A stretch of 64,000 nt of DNA from Lacunisphaera sp. (GCA_029945445.1 JAQSCO010000051.1:62001-126000), one strand, 5' to 3'; positions 43,469 through 51,527 are shown, numbered from the stretch's first letter. Program-made: numbers and translations. Notes: generated from the sequence alone by a model not told the origin.

Positions 43469-44359
43469 ATGAAAATTGTCATCACCGGCACCTCCGGCCA
43501 GATCGGTCGCCAGCTCACCGCCCTGCTGGATTTCAAGCAGAACGACATCGTCCTCATCACGCGCCAGGCGGCCAAGCTCAAGGCCGAGGCGGCCCGTGGT
43601 GCGACGGTCCTTGAAGGCGACATGCTCGACGCCGCCTTCATGGGCCGTGCCCTCGGGGGAGCGGACACCCTGTTTTTCCTGCCCCCGCCCAACTTCGCCT
43701 CCCCCGACATGATCGCGGAATACCGGCAGCTGGCCACCGTGGCCCGGGAGGCGGTGCAAGCGAACCGCGTCGGTCGCATCGTGCACATCTCAACGCTGGG
43801 CGCGCACCTCAACCGCGAGGAGACGGGCCTGATCCGGGGCCAGCATTTCGTGGAAACCATCCTCCGGGAGGCGGCCCCGCATGTCCTCCACCTGCGCAAT
43901 GGATTCTTTCTCGAAAACTACCTGATGTCGGCCGGGTCGATCGCCCAGGCGGGCCAGGTATACCTGCCGGTGTCGGGCGAGGCGCGCTATGCGTTTGTGG
44001 CAACGTGGGACATCGCGGCCATGGCCCGCGATCTGCTGGAGGCGCCGACCTGGTCGGGGCGCTCGGTGATCGAGTTTCAAGGGCCCCGCGACTTCAGCTT
44101 TGCCGAGGTGGCCGACGCGCTGGGTGCGGGGCTCGGCCGGTCGGTCGCGCATGTGGCGGTGTCTCCCGCGGCGGCCGTGGAGGCGATGACCGGGATGGGG
44201 TTGAGTCTCGCCTACGCCCGGGATCTCGTGCGGCTCCTGACTTCCATCGAGTCGGGCCTCCTGCGGGCGGAGTTTCCCCGCACCGATCCGCGGGTGCGAT
44301 CCGGCGGGATGACCCCGGACGAGTTTGCCCGTAGCGTGCTTCGTCCGCTGGTTTCCTGA
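43469..44359 (+). CDS. NmrA/SDR-type NAD(P)-binding protein
   Basis: A 296-residue atypical short-chain dehydrogenase. The N-terminal nucleotide-binding motif is VITGTSGQIGRQL (GxxGxxG); VLEGDMLDAAFMGRAL and FFLPPPNFA follow, as in NmrA-like proteins and quinone reductases of the QorB type. There is no YxxxK catalytic pair, so it may be a redox sensor or a quinone/flavin reductase. It forms a two-gene unit with the SgcJ-like gene. A weak terminator-like hairpin (44388-44412) follows. Confidence 0.85.
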   Translation: MKIVITGTSGQIGRQLTALLDFKQNDIVLITRQAAKLKAEAARGATVLEGDMLDAAFMGRALGGADTLFFLPPPNFASPDMIAEYRQLATVAREAVQANRVGRIVHISTLGAHLNREETGLIRGQHFVETILREAAPHVLHLRNGFFLENYLMSAGSIAQAGQVYLPVSGEARYAFVATWDIAAMARDLLEAPTWSGRSVIEFQGPRDFSFAEVADALGAGLGRSVAHVAVSPAAAVEAMTGMGLSLAYARDLVRLLTSIESGLLRAEFPRTDPRVRSGGMTPDEFARSVLRPLVS

Positions 44360-44387
44360 GCCCGGGAGCATAGCCTCGCAGCCCAGA

Positions 44388-44416
44388 CACCGCCCCGGGA
44401 TTCGAGGCGGTGCTTT
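44388..44416 (+). terminator. Probable terminator after the NmrA-like gene
   Basis: CACCGCC (44388-44394) and GGCGGTG (44406-44412) form a 7-bp stem with an 11-base loop followed by CTTTTG on the plus strand, about 30 bases after the stop. Confidence 0.5.
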
Positions 44417-44427
44417 TGCGTGCTGGC

Positions 44428-44676
44428 ATGCATCAACCGAGCCGTGGTCTTGCGCCGGACGAGAACCGCCCCTTACTGAAGCTCCTGCGTCGGCGTCGCA
44501 TTTATGAGGCGGAATTAAATCGTTATGAAGCGGCCAACCTCGCGCGATGGGAGGCCGCCGCAGCCGGTCAAAGTAGCGTTTCCGTCCAAGGGATTGCTCG
44601 GGAGTTCGCGGAGTATCGTCGGCTTCGCCAGCTGCGCACGCTGCCAATGCCTAAGCCAGCGCGGCCACCCTCTTAG
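44428..44676 (+). CDS. Hypothetical small basic protein
   Basis: A possible 82-residue protein from ATG 44428 (an in-frame ATG at 44410 lies in the terminator hairpin). The sequence is helical and strongly charged (LLKLLRRRRIYEAELNRYEA, GIAREFAEYRRLRQLRTLPM), with a pattern suggestive of a coiled coil. The frame is distinct from background shadows, but there is no recognised family and no clear ribosome binding site. It is in the lower-GC segment before tRNA-Gln. Confidence 0.4.
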   Translation: MHQPSRGLAPDENRPLLKLLRRRRIYEAELNRYEAANLARWEAAAAGQSSVSVQGIAREFAEYRRLRQLRTLPMPKPARPPS

Positions 44677-44769
44677 ATCAGTGGCTGGTCCATGTATTTT
44701 CTAGGATCCGGAGTCAGTGGCTAAGGCGCTGCCAAGTCGAGCGAACAGCCTGTCATTAGAGCGAAAAAG

Positions 44770-44862
44770 TTTTGACCTGACTTTGGTGTGGATCCGGACC
44801 TTTAAAGATATCCCAGTCGCTCCGAACAGGCAGAATCGAACTCGGGCGAAGTCAGGTCAAAA
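44770..44862. repeat. 14-bp inverted repeat beside tRNA-Gln
   Basis: TTTTGACCTGACTT (44770-44783) and AAGTCAGGTCAAAA (44849-44862) are perfect inverted copies separated by 65 bases. The inner part contains CAGAATCGAACTCGGG, which looks like a fragment of a tRNA T arm on the minus strand. The 270-base gap 44677-44946 contains no credible gene. Confidence 0.6.
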
Positions 44863-44946
44863 GACCACTTTTGCTTTTGCCATACTCCAATCACTTAGCG
44901 CGAGTTTTGCGCTGACTCGGCCAAAGTTCGATTTTCGTTTCGGAAG

Positions 44947-45020
44947 TGGCTGCCCGACATGGATTCGAACCATGACTAGGCGAGTCAAAGTCGCCTGTGC
45001 TACCATTACACCATCAGGCA
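44947..45020 (-). tRNA. tRNA-Gln (anticodon TTG)
   Basis: The minus strand reads a complete 74-base cloverleaf with encoded CCA. The acceptor stem is TGCCTGA/TCGGGCA, the D arm contains GTGTAATGGTAGCAC, the anticodon arm is GGCGA-CTTTGAC-TCGCC giving anticodon TTG, and the T arm has ATGGTTCGAATCCAT. Discriminator base G. It lies 97 bases downstream of pdxH on the same strand. Confidence 0.96.
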
Positions 45021-45117
45021 GTAGGAGCGGCCGAAAGAAGCCCTGCGCTCTCCGGGGGTCAAGGGTGGAATGCCCCCGCGGCTTAACCCCGGCTGGCGCA
45101 ATGAAAAGGGGCCGGCC

Positions 45118-45714
45118 TCAGGGGAAAATCCACTGCGACTGCCAGTGGCCCTGCGGGCGGGTGAAGCGGATGCGCTCGTGCAGGCGGAAGGGTTTTTCCT
45201 GCCAGAACTCGATCGACTCCGGCACGACGCGGAAGCCGGACCAGTGGGGCGGCCGGGGCACGGCGCCGAGGCCGAAGCGCAGGGCGACGGCCGCGCAGTT
45301 GCGCTCGAGTTCGAAATGACCGGCCATCGGCTGCGACTGGTGCGAGGCCCACGCGCCGATCTGGCTGAGCCGCGCGCGCGTGGCGAAGTAGGCGTCGGCC
45401 TCGGCGTCGGTCACGCGCTCGACGGGCCCCGCGACACGGACCTGGCGCTTGACCTGGTTCCAGTAGAAGCAGAGCACGGCGCGCGGGTTGGCCGTGAGCT
45501 CGGCGGCCTTCGGGCTGCCGAGGTTGGTGTAGAAGACAAAGCCGCGCGCCTCGACGCCCTTGAGGAGGAGCATGCGCACATTGGGCATCCCGTCCGCGTC
45601 GGCGGTGGCCACCGCCATGGCGGTGGGCTCGGGCACGCCGGATTTCTCGGCCTCGCCGAGCCACGTCGTGAATTGCGCGATCGGGTCCGGCGGAACGGAA
45701 GGGGCGGAGCTCAT
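45118..45714 (-). CDS. pdxH: Pyridoxamine 5'-phosphate oxidase
   Basis: A 198-residue protein from ATG 45714. Family signatures are ATADADGMPNVRMLLLKGVE, FVFYTNLGSPKAAELTANPR, CFYWNQVKRQVRVAGPVERV and the C-terminal FRLHERIRFTRPQGHW. It oxidises pyridoxamine or pyridoxine 5'-phosphate to PLP with FMN. The length is slightly below the usual 210-220 because the N-terminus is short. The start overlaps the stop of the upstream gene by four bases (ATGA), so the two are translationally coupled. Confidence 0.93.
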   Translation of the reverse strand: MSSAPSVPPDPIAQFTTWLGEAEKSGVPEPTAMAVATADADGMPNVRMLLLKGVEARGFVFYTNLGSPKAAELTANPRAVLCFYWNQVKRQVRVAGPVERVTDAEADAYFATRARLSQIGAWASHQSQPMAGHFELERNCAAVALRFGLGAVPRPPHWSGFRVVPESIEFWQEKPFRLHERIRFTRPQGHWQSQWIFP

Positions 45715-46214
45715 GCTCCGCTCGGGGTGTGGGCCTGGCTGTGGCGCGCGTGGTCTGCCGCCGATTGGGCGGTGGCGGGTTTCTTCGTGCCTCGCGCGCG
45801 GCGCGGCTTGGCGTTCTTCTGGCAGATGCCGGCCCAGGCGCCGATTTCGCGCTGGGTCAGGTTGTTGATCACGGTCTTCAGGTTGCCGAACGAGGTGTCG
45901 CGCGCCGCCGGGTCCAGTGACTCCATCTCGGCCTGCAGGAGCACCAGGGATTCCAGGAGCGCCTGTTCGCCCGCGCGGAAATAGGCCCGCCACGGGCTCG
46001 GGCCCTCGGTCTTGGTCAGCGCCGCATCCGGGTTGTGCGGGGGCGGCTGGCGCAACGCGGCAAAAATCTCGTCGAGCGAATGATCCAGCCCAAAGACCAG
46101 CGTGTCGGGGTTGGCCAGGGGGGTCGTCACCTTCTCGATGCGGAGCAGGGCTTCCCACCGCGCCCGGATCTGGGCACGGCGTTCCTGTAACGCCTTGATG
46201 ATTTTCCCTTGCAT
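45711..46214 (-). CDS. Hypothetical helical protein coupled to pdxH
   Basis: A 167-residue protein from ATG 46214 (MQGKIIKALQERRAQIRARW). It is mainly helical. The opening RARWEALLRIEKVTTPLANP then DTLVFGLDHSLDEIFAAL has a weak likeness to the N-terminal sensor helices of RsbR-type proteins, but I cannot assign it. The C-terminus is basic and low-complexity (KNAKPRRARGTKKPATAQSA). The frame is open upstream to 46271. It overlaps pdxH by four bases and lies 96 bases downstream of nrdJ on the same strand. Confidence 0.65.
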   Translation of the reverse strand: MQGKIIKALQERRAQIRARWEALLRIEKVTTPLANPDTLVFGLDHSLDEIFAALRQPPPHNPDAALTKTEGPSPWRAYFRAGEQALLESLVLLQAEMESLDPAARDTSFGNLKTVINNLTQREIGAWAGICQKNAKPRRARGTKKPATAQSAADHARHSQAHTPSGA

Positions 46215-46310
46215 GATGGTTCTATTATGCAGCCGAACTCCGGGGGCGTCTGCGCAGTTCTTGTGAACCACTTCGCGTGCGTTGCCGGAGCCCCGGCGGC
46301 CCGGACCGGC

Positions 46311-48806
46311 TCAGGTGAGCTCGCACGCCCCGCCGGCGCAGGCCGCGACGTCCTTGAGGGCGGTTTCGTCGGTTTTTTCGACAAGTTGCGTGTAGTCGAC
46401 CGGCTGGTATTTCAGCCGGTTCCACTTCGCCACATCGTCCTCGGTCTCGACCGCCTCGCGGGGTGCCTGCGGGTAGCGCTTGGCGCCGTCGTGGGCGAAC
46501 AGGGCGACGCCGGTGAAGCCGTCCCGGTGGCGCCAGATGAAGTCCGCGACCGCCGCCCAGTCGGCCGCCGGCACGGTGCAGGTGTGCGAGACATTGTGGT
46601 GCAGCCCGGGCGAGCGCGTCGTCTCCGCCTCGCCGGCGAGCACCCAGTGCTGCTGGACGAGCTGCACGAAATGCAGGAAGTCCACCGCGCCGATCTCGTC
46701 GCGCAGGATGGCGTGCGGCGGCGCCTCGACGGCGAAGGTGATGACGTCGTCCGTGTCGGGCCGGTAGACCGAGGCCTCGGTGAGCGGCGGGTTGGCGGCT
46801 TGGAAATGCCGGTAGACCGGATCGCGGCGGCTGGCCTGCACGCGGCGGAAGTAGTGCCGCGCATGGTGCGGGTGGATGCCCGAGGCCGCGCCGAGCAGCA
46901 GCGACGCCGTGCCCTCGGGTTTCACGCAGGTCACGCGTGTCGCCGGCCGGATGCCGATGGCCTCGGCGACGATCTGGTTGACGGCCCGGCACAGGCGCGC
47001 GCCGCGGTCGAGCACGGCCGGGTTGAACAGGATCTCCGGGTTGTCCATGAACCCGCAGATGGAGACGCCGAGCAGCGCGTCGCGCTCGTTGAGGTAGCGC
47101 GTCACCGGCCCGAGGTAGGGGATGTCGGTGTAGGCGGCCTGCAGCGTGCCGATGAAGGTGGCGTCGATGCACGCGGCGAGGAAGTCGTCGGCGTCGTGCA
47201 GGGCCGCGCCGTTGATCGTGCTGAGATTGCACATCTGCCAGCCGCTGAGGCGCGTGCCCGGCTCGACCGGGCCGGTGTAGCCACACGCGCGCAGGCGGGC
47301 GACCTCGACCTCGTCGTCGAGCCCGCCGCCCACGACGGGATGCAGGCCGATCTCGCAGCAGGGGTTGCAGCCGTAGTCGGCGTGGTCGGCGAAATAGAAG
47401 CCCGGCTCGCCGAATTCCTTCTGCGCGGCGAAGAGCCGGCGGAAGAGCGTGTCGTCGGCCGCGGCGCGCGGGAGCACGGCGGAGTTGTTCGAGGCGGAGC
47501 GGTGCGGGTGCTTCTCGAACCAGTGGCCGGTCTTCGCATCCATCATCTCCTCGTCGTCGGGTGAGAACAGGCAGATGGTGGCCGAGCGGCGGATGCCGCC
47601 GCTGAGCACGGAGCGCGCGGCGAACATGCAGATGTCGTAGACCTCGATCGGGCGGAGCTTGCGGCCGCTGGCGCCGGTGAGGACGGCCTCGATGTCGAGC
47701 AGGGCGGACTTCAGCGGCAGGTGGCCGGGCGCCTTGCCGCCGGAGGTGCGCAGCGCGCTGCCGCGCGGGCGGACCGCGGAGAAGTTGAACTCGACCTTGA
47801 AGCGCTCGGTGTGGCTGCGCAGGAGCAGGTGGAGCGCGTCGGCCCAGCCCTCGATCGTGTCGCCCACGCTGTGGTGCGTGACCGGCAGGTCCAGCTCGTC
47901 GCCGCGCACGGGCAGCAGCGGCAGCCGCTCGACGTGGTGCCGCTGCACCGAGAAGCCGCAGCCCGTGCCCGCGAGCAGGAGGAAGAGGTATTCGCGGAAA
48001 AACTCCAGGCGGTCCACCGGGCTGAACGAGCAGTTGAAGAGCCGCGCGTGGTGGCGGAGGATGGCCTCGCCGCCGAACTGCAGCGAGCGCATCGAGGGCA
48101 GCACACGGCGCTCCCGCACGGCGGCGAACGCCCGGTCGAGGGCCGTGCCCAGGGTGGCGTCGCGCAGCCACTTGGCGAGGCGCTCGCGGTCCTCGGGCAA
48201 CACCGGCGAGTCATAGCGCGGGGCGGGCAGCGGGCGCGCGAGCTGGTCGGCGAAGAACCTGCGGTGCATGCCGCACACGCGCTCGGCGGCCTCGGGGAAG
48301 AGCTCGCGGCGGCCGAGGTCGGGCCGGTAGCGCGCGTATTTGGCGGTGGCGATGTAGTCGGCCAGGCCGTTCTCGCCGTAATGGTAGAGCCGGCGCGCGG
48401 CCTTGCGCTCGCGGAAGATGATGTAGGAGCGCGCGACCGCCCATTCGCCCTCGGCGGCGATGGCCTTCTCGACGTTGTCCTGGATCTGCTCGATGGTCGG
48501 GTGCCGGCCGGCGCGGTAGCAGAGCTCGGTCATGGACGCGACCTTGGCGGCGATGCGCTGGGCCTTGCGGTAGGTGGCGGCGTCGACGCCGTGGTGCGCC
48601 GCGGCGTTGTCGCGGGCGGGGTTGTCGGCGTTGTCGTGCTGCACCTCCCAGTAGGCGAGGGCGATGGCGCGCGTGACCTTGGCGTCGTCCCAGGGCACCG
48701 TGGTGCCGTCGCGCTTGAACACGCAGCGGTCGGCCTTGGCGATGGCGAGGGAGGGGGCCGAGCGGGGGTTGAATTTGGCGAGCAGGGAGGCGGTGGAGTG
48801 GGTCAT
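46311..48806 (-). CDS. nrdJ: Adenosylcobalamin-dependent ribonucleoside-triphosphate reductase (class II, monomer type)
   Basis: An 831-residue protein from ATG 48806 (MTHSTASLLAKFNPRSAPSL). An ATP-cone-like region (CVFKRDGTTVPWDDAKVTRA) comes first, then the ten-stranded barrel. Key residues follow the Lactobacillus RTPR pattern: Cys in LFNCSFSPVD, the NPCxE active-site motif as NPCCEIGL, partner Cys in WQMCNLSTING, CVKPEGTASLLLGAASGIHP, and a C-terminal CxxxxC (CAGGAC) for reduction by thioredoxin. It reduces NTPs to dNTPs without oxygen using B12. An N-terminal ATP cone is extra relative to the Lactobacillus enzyme. I see no cobalamin riboswitch or NrdR box upstream. Confidence 0.9.
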   Translation of the reverse strand: MTHSTASLLAKFNPRSAPSLAIAKADRCVFKRDGTTVPWDDAKVTRAIALAYWEVQHDNADNPARDNAAAHHGVDAATYRKAQRIAAKVASMTELCYRAGRHPTIEQIQDNVEKAIAAEGEWAVARSYIIFRERKAARRLYHYGENGLADYIATAKYARYRPDLGRRELFPEAAERVCGMHRRFFADQLARPLPAPRYDSPVLPEDRERLAKWLRDATLGTALDRAFAAVRERRVLPSMRSLQFGGEAILRHHARLFNCSFSPVDRLEFFREYLFLLLAGTGCGFSVQRHHVERLPLLPVRGDELDLPVTHHSVGDTIEGWADALHLLLRSHTERFKVEFNFSAVRPRGSALRTSGGKAPGHLPLKSALLDIEAVLTGASGRKLRPIEVYDICMFAARSVLSGGIRRSATICLFSPDDEEMMDAKTGHWFEKHPHRSASNNSAVLPRAAADDTLFRRLFAAQKEFGEPGFYFADHADYGCNPCCEIGLHPVVGGGLDDEVEVARLRACGYTGPVEPGTRLSGWQMCNLSTINGAALHDADDFLAACIDATFIGTLQAAYTDIPYLGPVTRYLNERDALLGVSICGFMDNPEILFNPAVLDRGARLCRAVNQIVAEAIGIRPATRVTCVKPEGTASLLLGAASGIHPHHARHYFRRVQASRRDPVYRHFQAANPPLTEASVYRPDTDDVITFAVEAPPHAILRDEIGAVDFLHFVQLVQQHWVLAGEAETTRSPGLHHNVSHTCTVPAADWAAVADFIWRHRDGFTGVALFAHDGAKRYPQAPREAVETEDDVAKWNRLKYQPVDYTQLVEKTDETALKDVAACAGGACELT

Positions 48807-48994
48807 GGCGCGGGAAAGGCGCTGATGATACCGCGGAAAAAAATTCCCGCTAACCATCCCTTGCGAAAAGAAACCAATTCCTGCGCATAAATTGTTTTCC
48901 GCGCCGCGCGGGATTTTTTTCAGGCGGCCCGGTGTCCGGTAACACCTGGATTGCCTGCGCCGCGTTGGGGCCTTATTAGTGGACCATAACCCCA

Positions 48995-49627
48995 TTGCCC
49001 CATTCTCGCGCGGCTTCCCTGCCCAAACCACCCGGCGGGCACCCGTCCCCCGTGCGGTCCCTCCGGTGGCACCCCGGGGTGGGGCTCCTGGGCGCCCTGC
49101 TCGTCCTGACCAGCGCCTGGGGGGCGCTCGCGCCGTCCAGCCGCTTCGGCTTGCAGGAACTGGAGCACGAGCCGGACCTGACCCCCGGCCACTTCGCCGA
49201 TCTCTTCACGGATTTCGACTACGTCTACGGCCCGGAGGTGCAGCCGGCCGATTTCTTCCTGCGCAACCGCGCCGGGGATTGCGACGACTACGCGATCCTG
49301 GCGAACCACGTCCTGCAGCTCCGGGGTTACAAGACCCGGCTCATCCGGGTGGAACTGGTGGGCACCACGATCAGCCATGCCGTCTGCTACGTCACGGAAA
49401 AGCGGGCCTACCTCGACTACAACAACCGCAAGTATTTCTTCAACCTGGAGCGCAGCCGCCCGAGCATCCGGGAAATCGCGGAGAAGGTCGCCGATTCCTT
49501 CGCCAAGAATTGGACAACCGCCACCGAATACACCTACAGTTATGCCAATCCCCGGAAGCGCACGGTTTGCTCCGTTGTGAAAACGGAACCACCCGAACGT
49601 GATCCCGACCGGCGCACCGGCCACTGA
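48995..49627 (+). CDS. Secreted transglutaminase-like cysteine protein
   Basis: Up to 210 residues from a TTG at 48995; a GTG at 49052 gives 191 residues with a cleaner signal peptide (WHPGVGLLGALLVLTSAWGA) and may be the true start. The transglutaminase-like catalytic triad is complete: Cys in RAGDCDDYAILAN, His in TTISHAVCYV and Asp in AYLDYNNRKYFF. Such domains act as proteases or amidases on surface proteins or peptidoglycan. It is followed 9 bases later by a PAS protein and then a receiver gene, which suggests a surface signal-processing unit. Confidence 0.8.
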   Translation: MPHSRAASLPKPPGGHPSPVRSLRWHPGVGLLGALLVLTSAWGALAPSSRFGLQELEHEPDLTPGHFADLFTDFDYVYGPEVQPADFFLRNRAGDCDDYAILANHVLQLRGYKTRLIRVELVGTTISHAVCYVTEKRAYLDYNNRKYFFNLERSRPSIREIAEKVADSFAKNWTTATEYTYSYANPRKRTVCSVVKTEPPERDPDRRTGH

Positions 49628-49636
49628 GCCCGCCCC

Positions 49637-50791
49637 TTGCACGACAACATCCTCACCCGCGTTTTCGCCCTCTTCCTCGTCATCCTGGTGGTGATCGCGG
49701 CCATGGCGGCCTACGCCCTGCGCACCATCAACCGCTCCATGGCGAGCAGCGACTGGGTGAACCATTCCTACGCCGCGATCTTTGAGTGCGGGCACCTCGG
49801 CGCCGGCCTCGTCCAGGCCGACGGCCTCATGCGCACCTACGCCCAGACCGGTGATCCGCGCGACCGCGCGGCCGCGCGCGCGGTCTGGGCGCAGCTGGAC
49901 GACCATTTCGAGAACGCCAAGGCGCTGCTGCGGGACGAAGCCGCCGCGCTGCCGGTGCTGCTCCGCATCGAGGCCCAGGCGCGGGAACGGGCCGCCCTTG
50001 CTCAGGCCGTCTGGACCGCGCGCGCCTCCAGCCAGCCCGAGCAGGCCGCGGCGCTGCTCACCCAGGACGCCGGGTCCACCGCGCTGGCCGAAATGGAGCG
50101 GGGCCTGGGCAAGCTGCGCGACGCGCAGTTCGCGCAGCTCAACGAGCGCGATCATGTCTCCTACCTGCAGGCGCAGATGACCCGCTGGGTGGTCGGCGCC
50201 GGCATCGGGCTGAACCTCGGCCTCCTCCTCGGCGTCGCCTGGCTCCTGCGCGACGATCTCGCGGCCCGCCGCCGCGCGGCCACCGCCCTGGTCGAGGCCA
50301 ATGCGCAGCTGGAGGACAAGGTGCGCGCGCGCACCGCCGAGCTGTCGGCCGCCAACGCGCAGCTCCGCACGGAGAACCTGGAGCGCAAGTGGACCATCGC
50401 CTCGCAGGCGCACCAGCTGCGCTACAACCAGCTGATCGTGAACTCGGTCAACGACCTGGTGTTCGTCCTCACGCTGGCCCAGACGGTGACGCGCATCAAC
50501 GCCGCCGTGGTGCAGCTGACGGGCCGCGTGGATGAGACCATCCTGGCCCGGCCGCTGGCCCAGGTCGTGGAGGTGGCGCGGGAGCCGGCCCGCGGGCTTG
50601 ATCCCGTCGAGCGCGCCCTGCTCGAGGGCCGCGAATTGCGCCACCACCCCGCGGTCGTGCTCTGTCTCGACGGCCGGCGCATCCCGGCCCGCCTGATCCT
50701 CACGCTCATCCGGGATGAGGATAAGATTGTGGGTGCGGTCGCCGTGGTGCAAGTTGCCCTCCCCGCCAGCGAATCCATCCATCCGGCATGA
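49637..50791 (+). CDS. Membrane CHASE3-like/PAS sensor protein without kinase domain
   Basis: A 384-residue protein from a TTG at 49637. The first helix (VFALFLVILVVIAAMAAYAL) anchors it; a helical extracytoplasmic domain of CHASE3 type (RSMASSDWVNHSYAAIFECG, VQADGLMRTYAQTGDPRDRA) follows, then a second membrane helix (VVGAGIGLNLGLLLGVAWLL), a coiled coil (LEDKVRARTAELSAANAQLR) and a PAS-like domain (LIVNSVNDLVFVLTLAQTVT). There is no HisKA or HATPase domain. Its stop overlaps the ATG of the receiver gene by four bases. It probably passes a signal to that receiver or to a separate kinase by contact. Confidence 0.75.
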   Translation: MHDNILTRVFALFLVILVVIAAMAAYALRTINRSMASSDWVNHSYAAIFECGHLGAGLVQADGLMRTYAQTGDPRDRAAARAVWAQLDDHFENAKALLRDEAAALPVLLRIEAQARERAALAQAVWTARASSQPEQAAALLTQDAGSTALAEMERGLGKLRDAQFAQLNERDHVSYLQAQMTRWVVGAGIGLNLGLLLGVAWLLRDDLAARRRAATALVEANAQLEDKVRARTAELSAANAQLRTENLERKWTIASQAHQLRYNQLIVNSVNDLVFVLTLAQTVTRINAAVVQLTGRVDETILARPLAQVVEVAREPARGLDPVERALLEGRELRHHPAVVLCLDGRRIPARLILTLIRDEDKIVGAVAVVQVALPASESIHPA

Positions 50792-51177
50792 GCAAAATAA
50801 TCCTCCATCTCGACGACGAGGAGAGCATCCGGCACATCGTGGCGGAAGTGCTGACGAGCAAGGGTTACCGGGTGCTTTCGGCCCGTTCGCCCGGCGAGGC
50901 CGTGGCCGCCGCCCGGGCCGAACTGCTCGACCTGATTATTTCTGATCTCCAGTTGGACGAGGCGGACGGTTTGAAAACGGTGGCGCAGTTGCTGGAGATC
51001 CGGCCGGGCACACCCGTCATCCTGCTGACCGGAGTGCTGATCGATCCGCGGGTCGCCCGCGAGACCGTGGGCAAATTGGTCAGCGCCTACCTCGAGAAGA
51101 CGAAACCGCTGTCGGCCTTCCTCGCCGAGGTGACCCGGCTCATCGGTCCCGGTGAGCCAGACAAGAAGGCCGACTGA
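50788..51177 (+). CDS. Single-domain response regulator
   Basis: A 129-residue receiver: acidic residues in LHLDDEE (9-12), phosphoacceptor Asp53 in IISDLQLDEADG, Thr in ILLTGV, Lys in LEKTKPLSAF. Motifs are complete, so phosphorylation is expected. No output domain. It is translationally coupled (ATGA) to the kinase-less PAS sensor upstream. The phosphodonor is therefore a separate kinase, perhaps one of those encoded at 51.8-62.3 kb. Confidence 0.88.
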   Translation: MSKIILHLDDEESIRHIVAEVLTSKGYRVLSARSPGEAVAAARAELLDLIISDLQLDEADGLKTVAQLLEIRPGTPVILLTGVLIDPRVARETVGKLVSAYLEKTKPLSAFLAEVTRLIGPGEPDKKAD

Positions 51178-51254
51178 AGGATCAGGCCCGCCCGGTTGAG
51201 CGCGGTGGCACTGCTCGGTGAGGGCTTTGACGCCGCAGTGCGCTGCGGGGTGTC

Positions 51255-51337
51255 GCGGTCAGCCTTGGCGATGGCGGAGGAGGGGCCCCCGAGCGGGGGC
51301 GGAAGCGGTCGAGCAGGAGGGCGATGGGATGGGCCAT
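51255..51337 (-). pseudogene. Decayed copy of the nrdJ 5' end
   Basis: The minus strand from ATG 51337 reads MAHPIALLLDRFRPRSGA, aligned with the nrdJ start MTHSTASLLAKFNPRSAP; after a frameshift AIAKADR is identical to residues 22-28 of NrdJ. DNA similarity continues past the start codon into the nrdJ upstream region (CATGGCGCGG, then GCGGAAA). Only about 120 bases remain, and the frame is broken. Confidence 0.75.
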
Positions 51338-51406
51338 GGCGCGGAAAGAAGCCTATGTTACGGCGGAAATCTTCGCGGCGGAGGGAGTGCCTGCAGATCT
51401 CCGAAT

Positions 51407-51494
51407 CCTGTCATCCTGAGCCTTGCGAAGGATCCATCATGAGGTGCGCTTCCGGTCGTGCTGATGGATTCTTCACTGCGTTCAGAATGACAGG
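51407..51494. repeat. REP-like inverted repeat (CCTGTCATCCTGAG type)
   Basis: CCTGTCATCCTGA...GAAGGATCCATCA on the left pairs imperfectly with TGATGGATTCTTC...TCAGAATGACAGG on the right, forming an 88-base element. The arms resemble the CTGTCATCCTGAGC-type intergenic repeats found in many environmental bacteria. Confidence 0.75.
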
Positions 51495-51527
51495 CAAGGG
51501 GTCACGAGGCAGGTTTGATGGAACGCC

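Noticed and set aside
44717-45319. 200-codon plus-strand frame
   Set aside because: It runs antisense through the tRNA-Gln gene and into pdxH, and its translation has no protein-like features.
48807-48994. Cobalamin riboswitch or NrdR box upstream of nrdJ
   Set aside because: I looked for the B12-box core and for paired ACACnATATnGTGT-like sites and saw neither; the small hairpins present are not specific.
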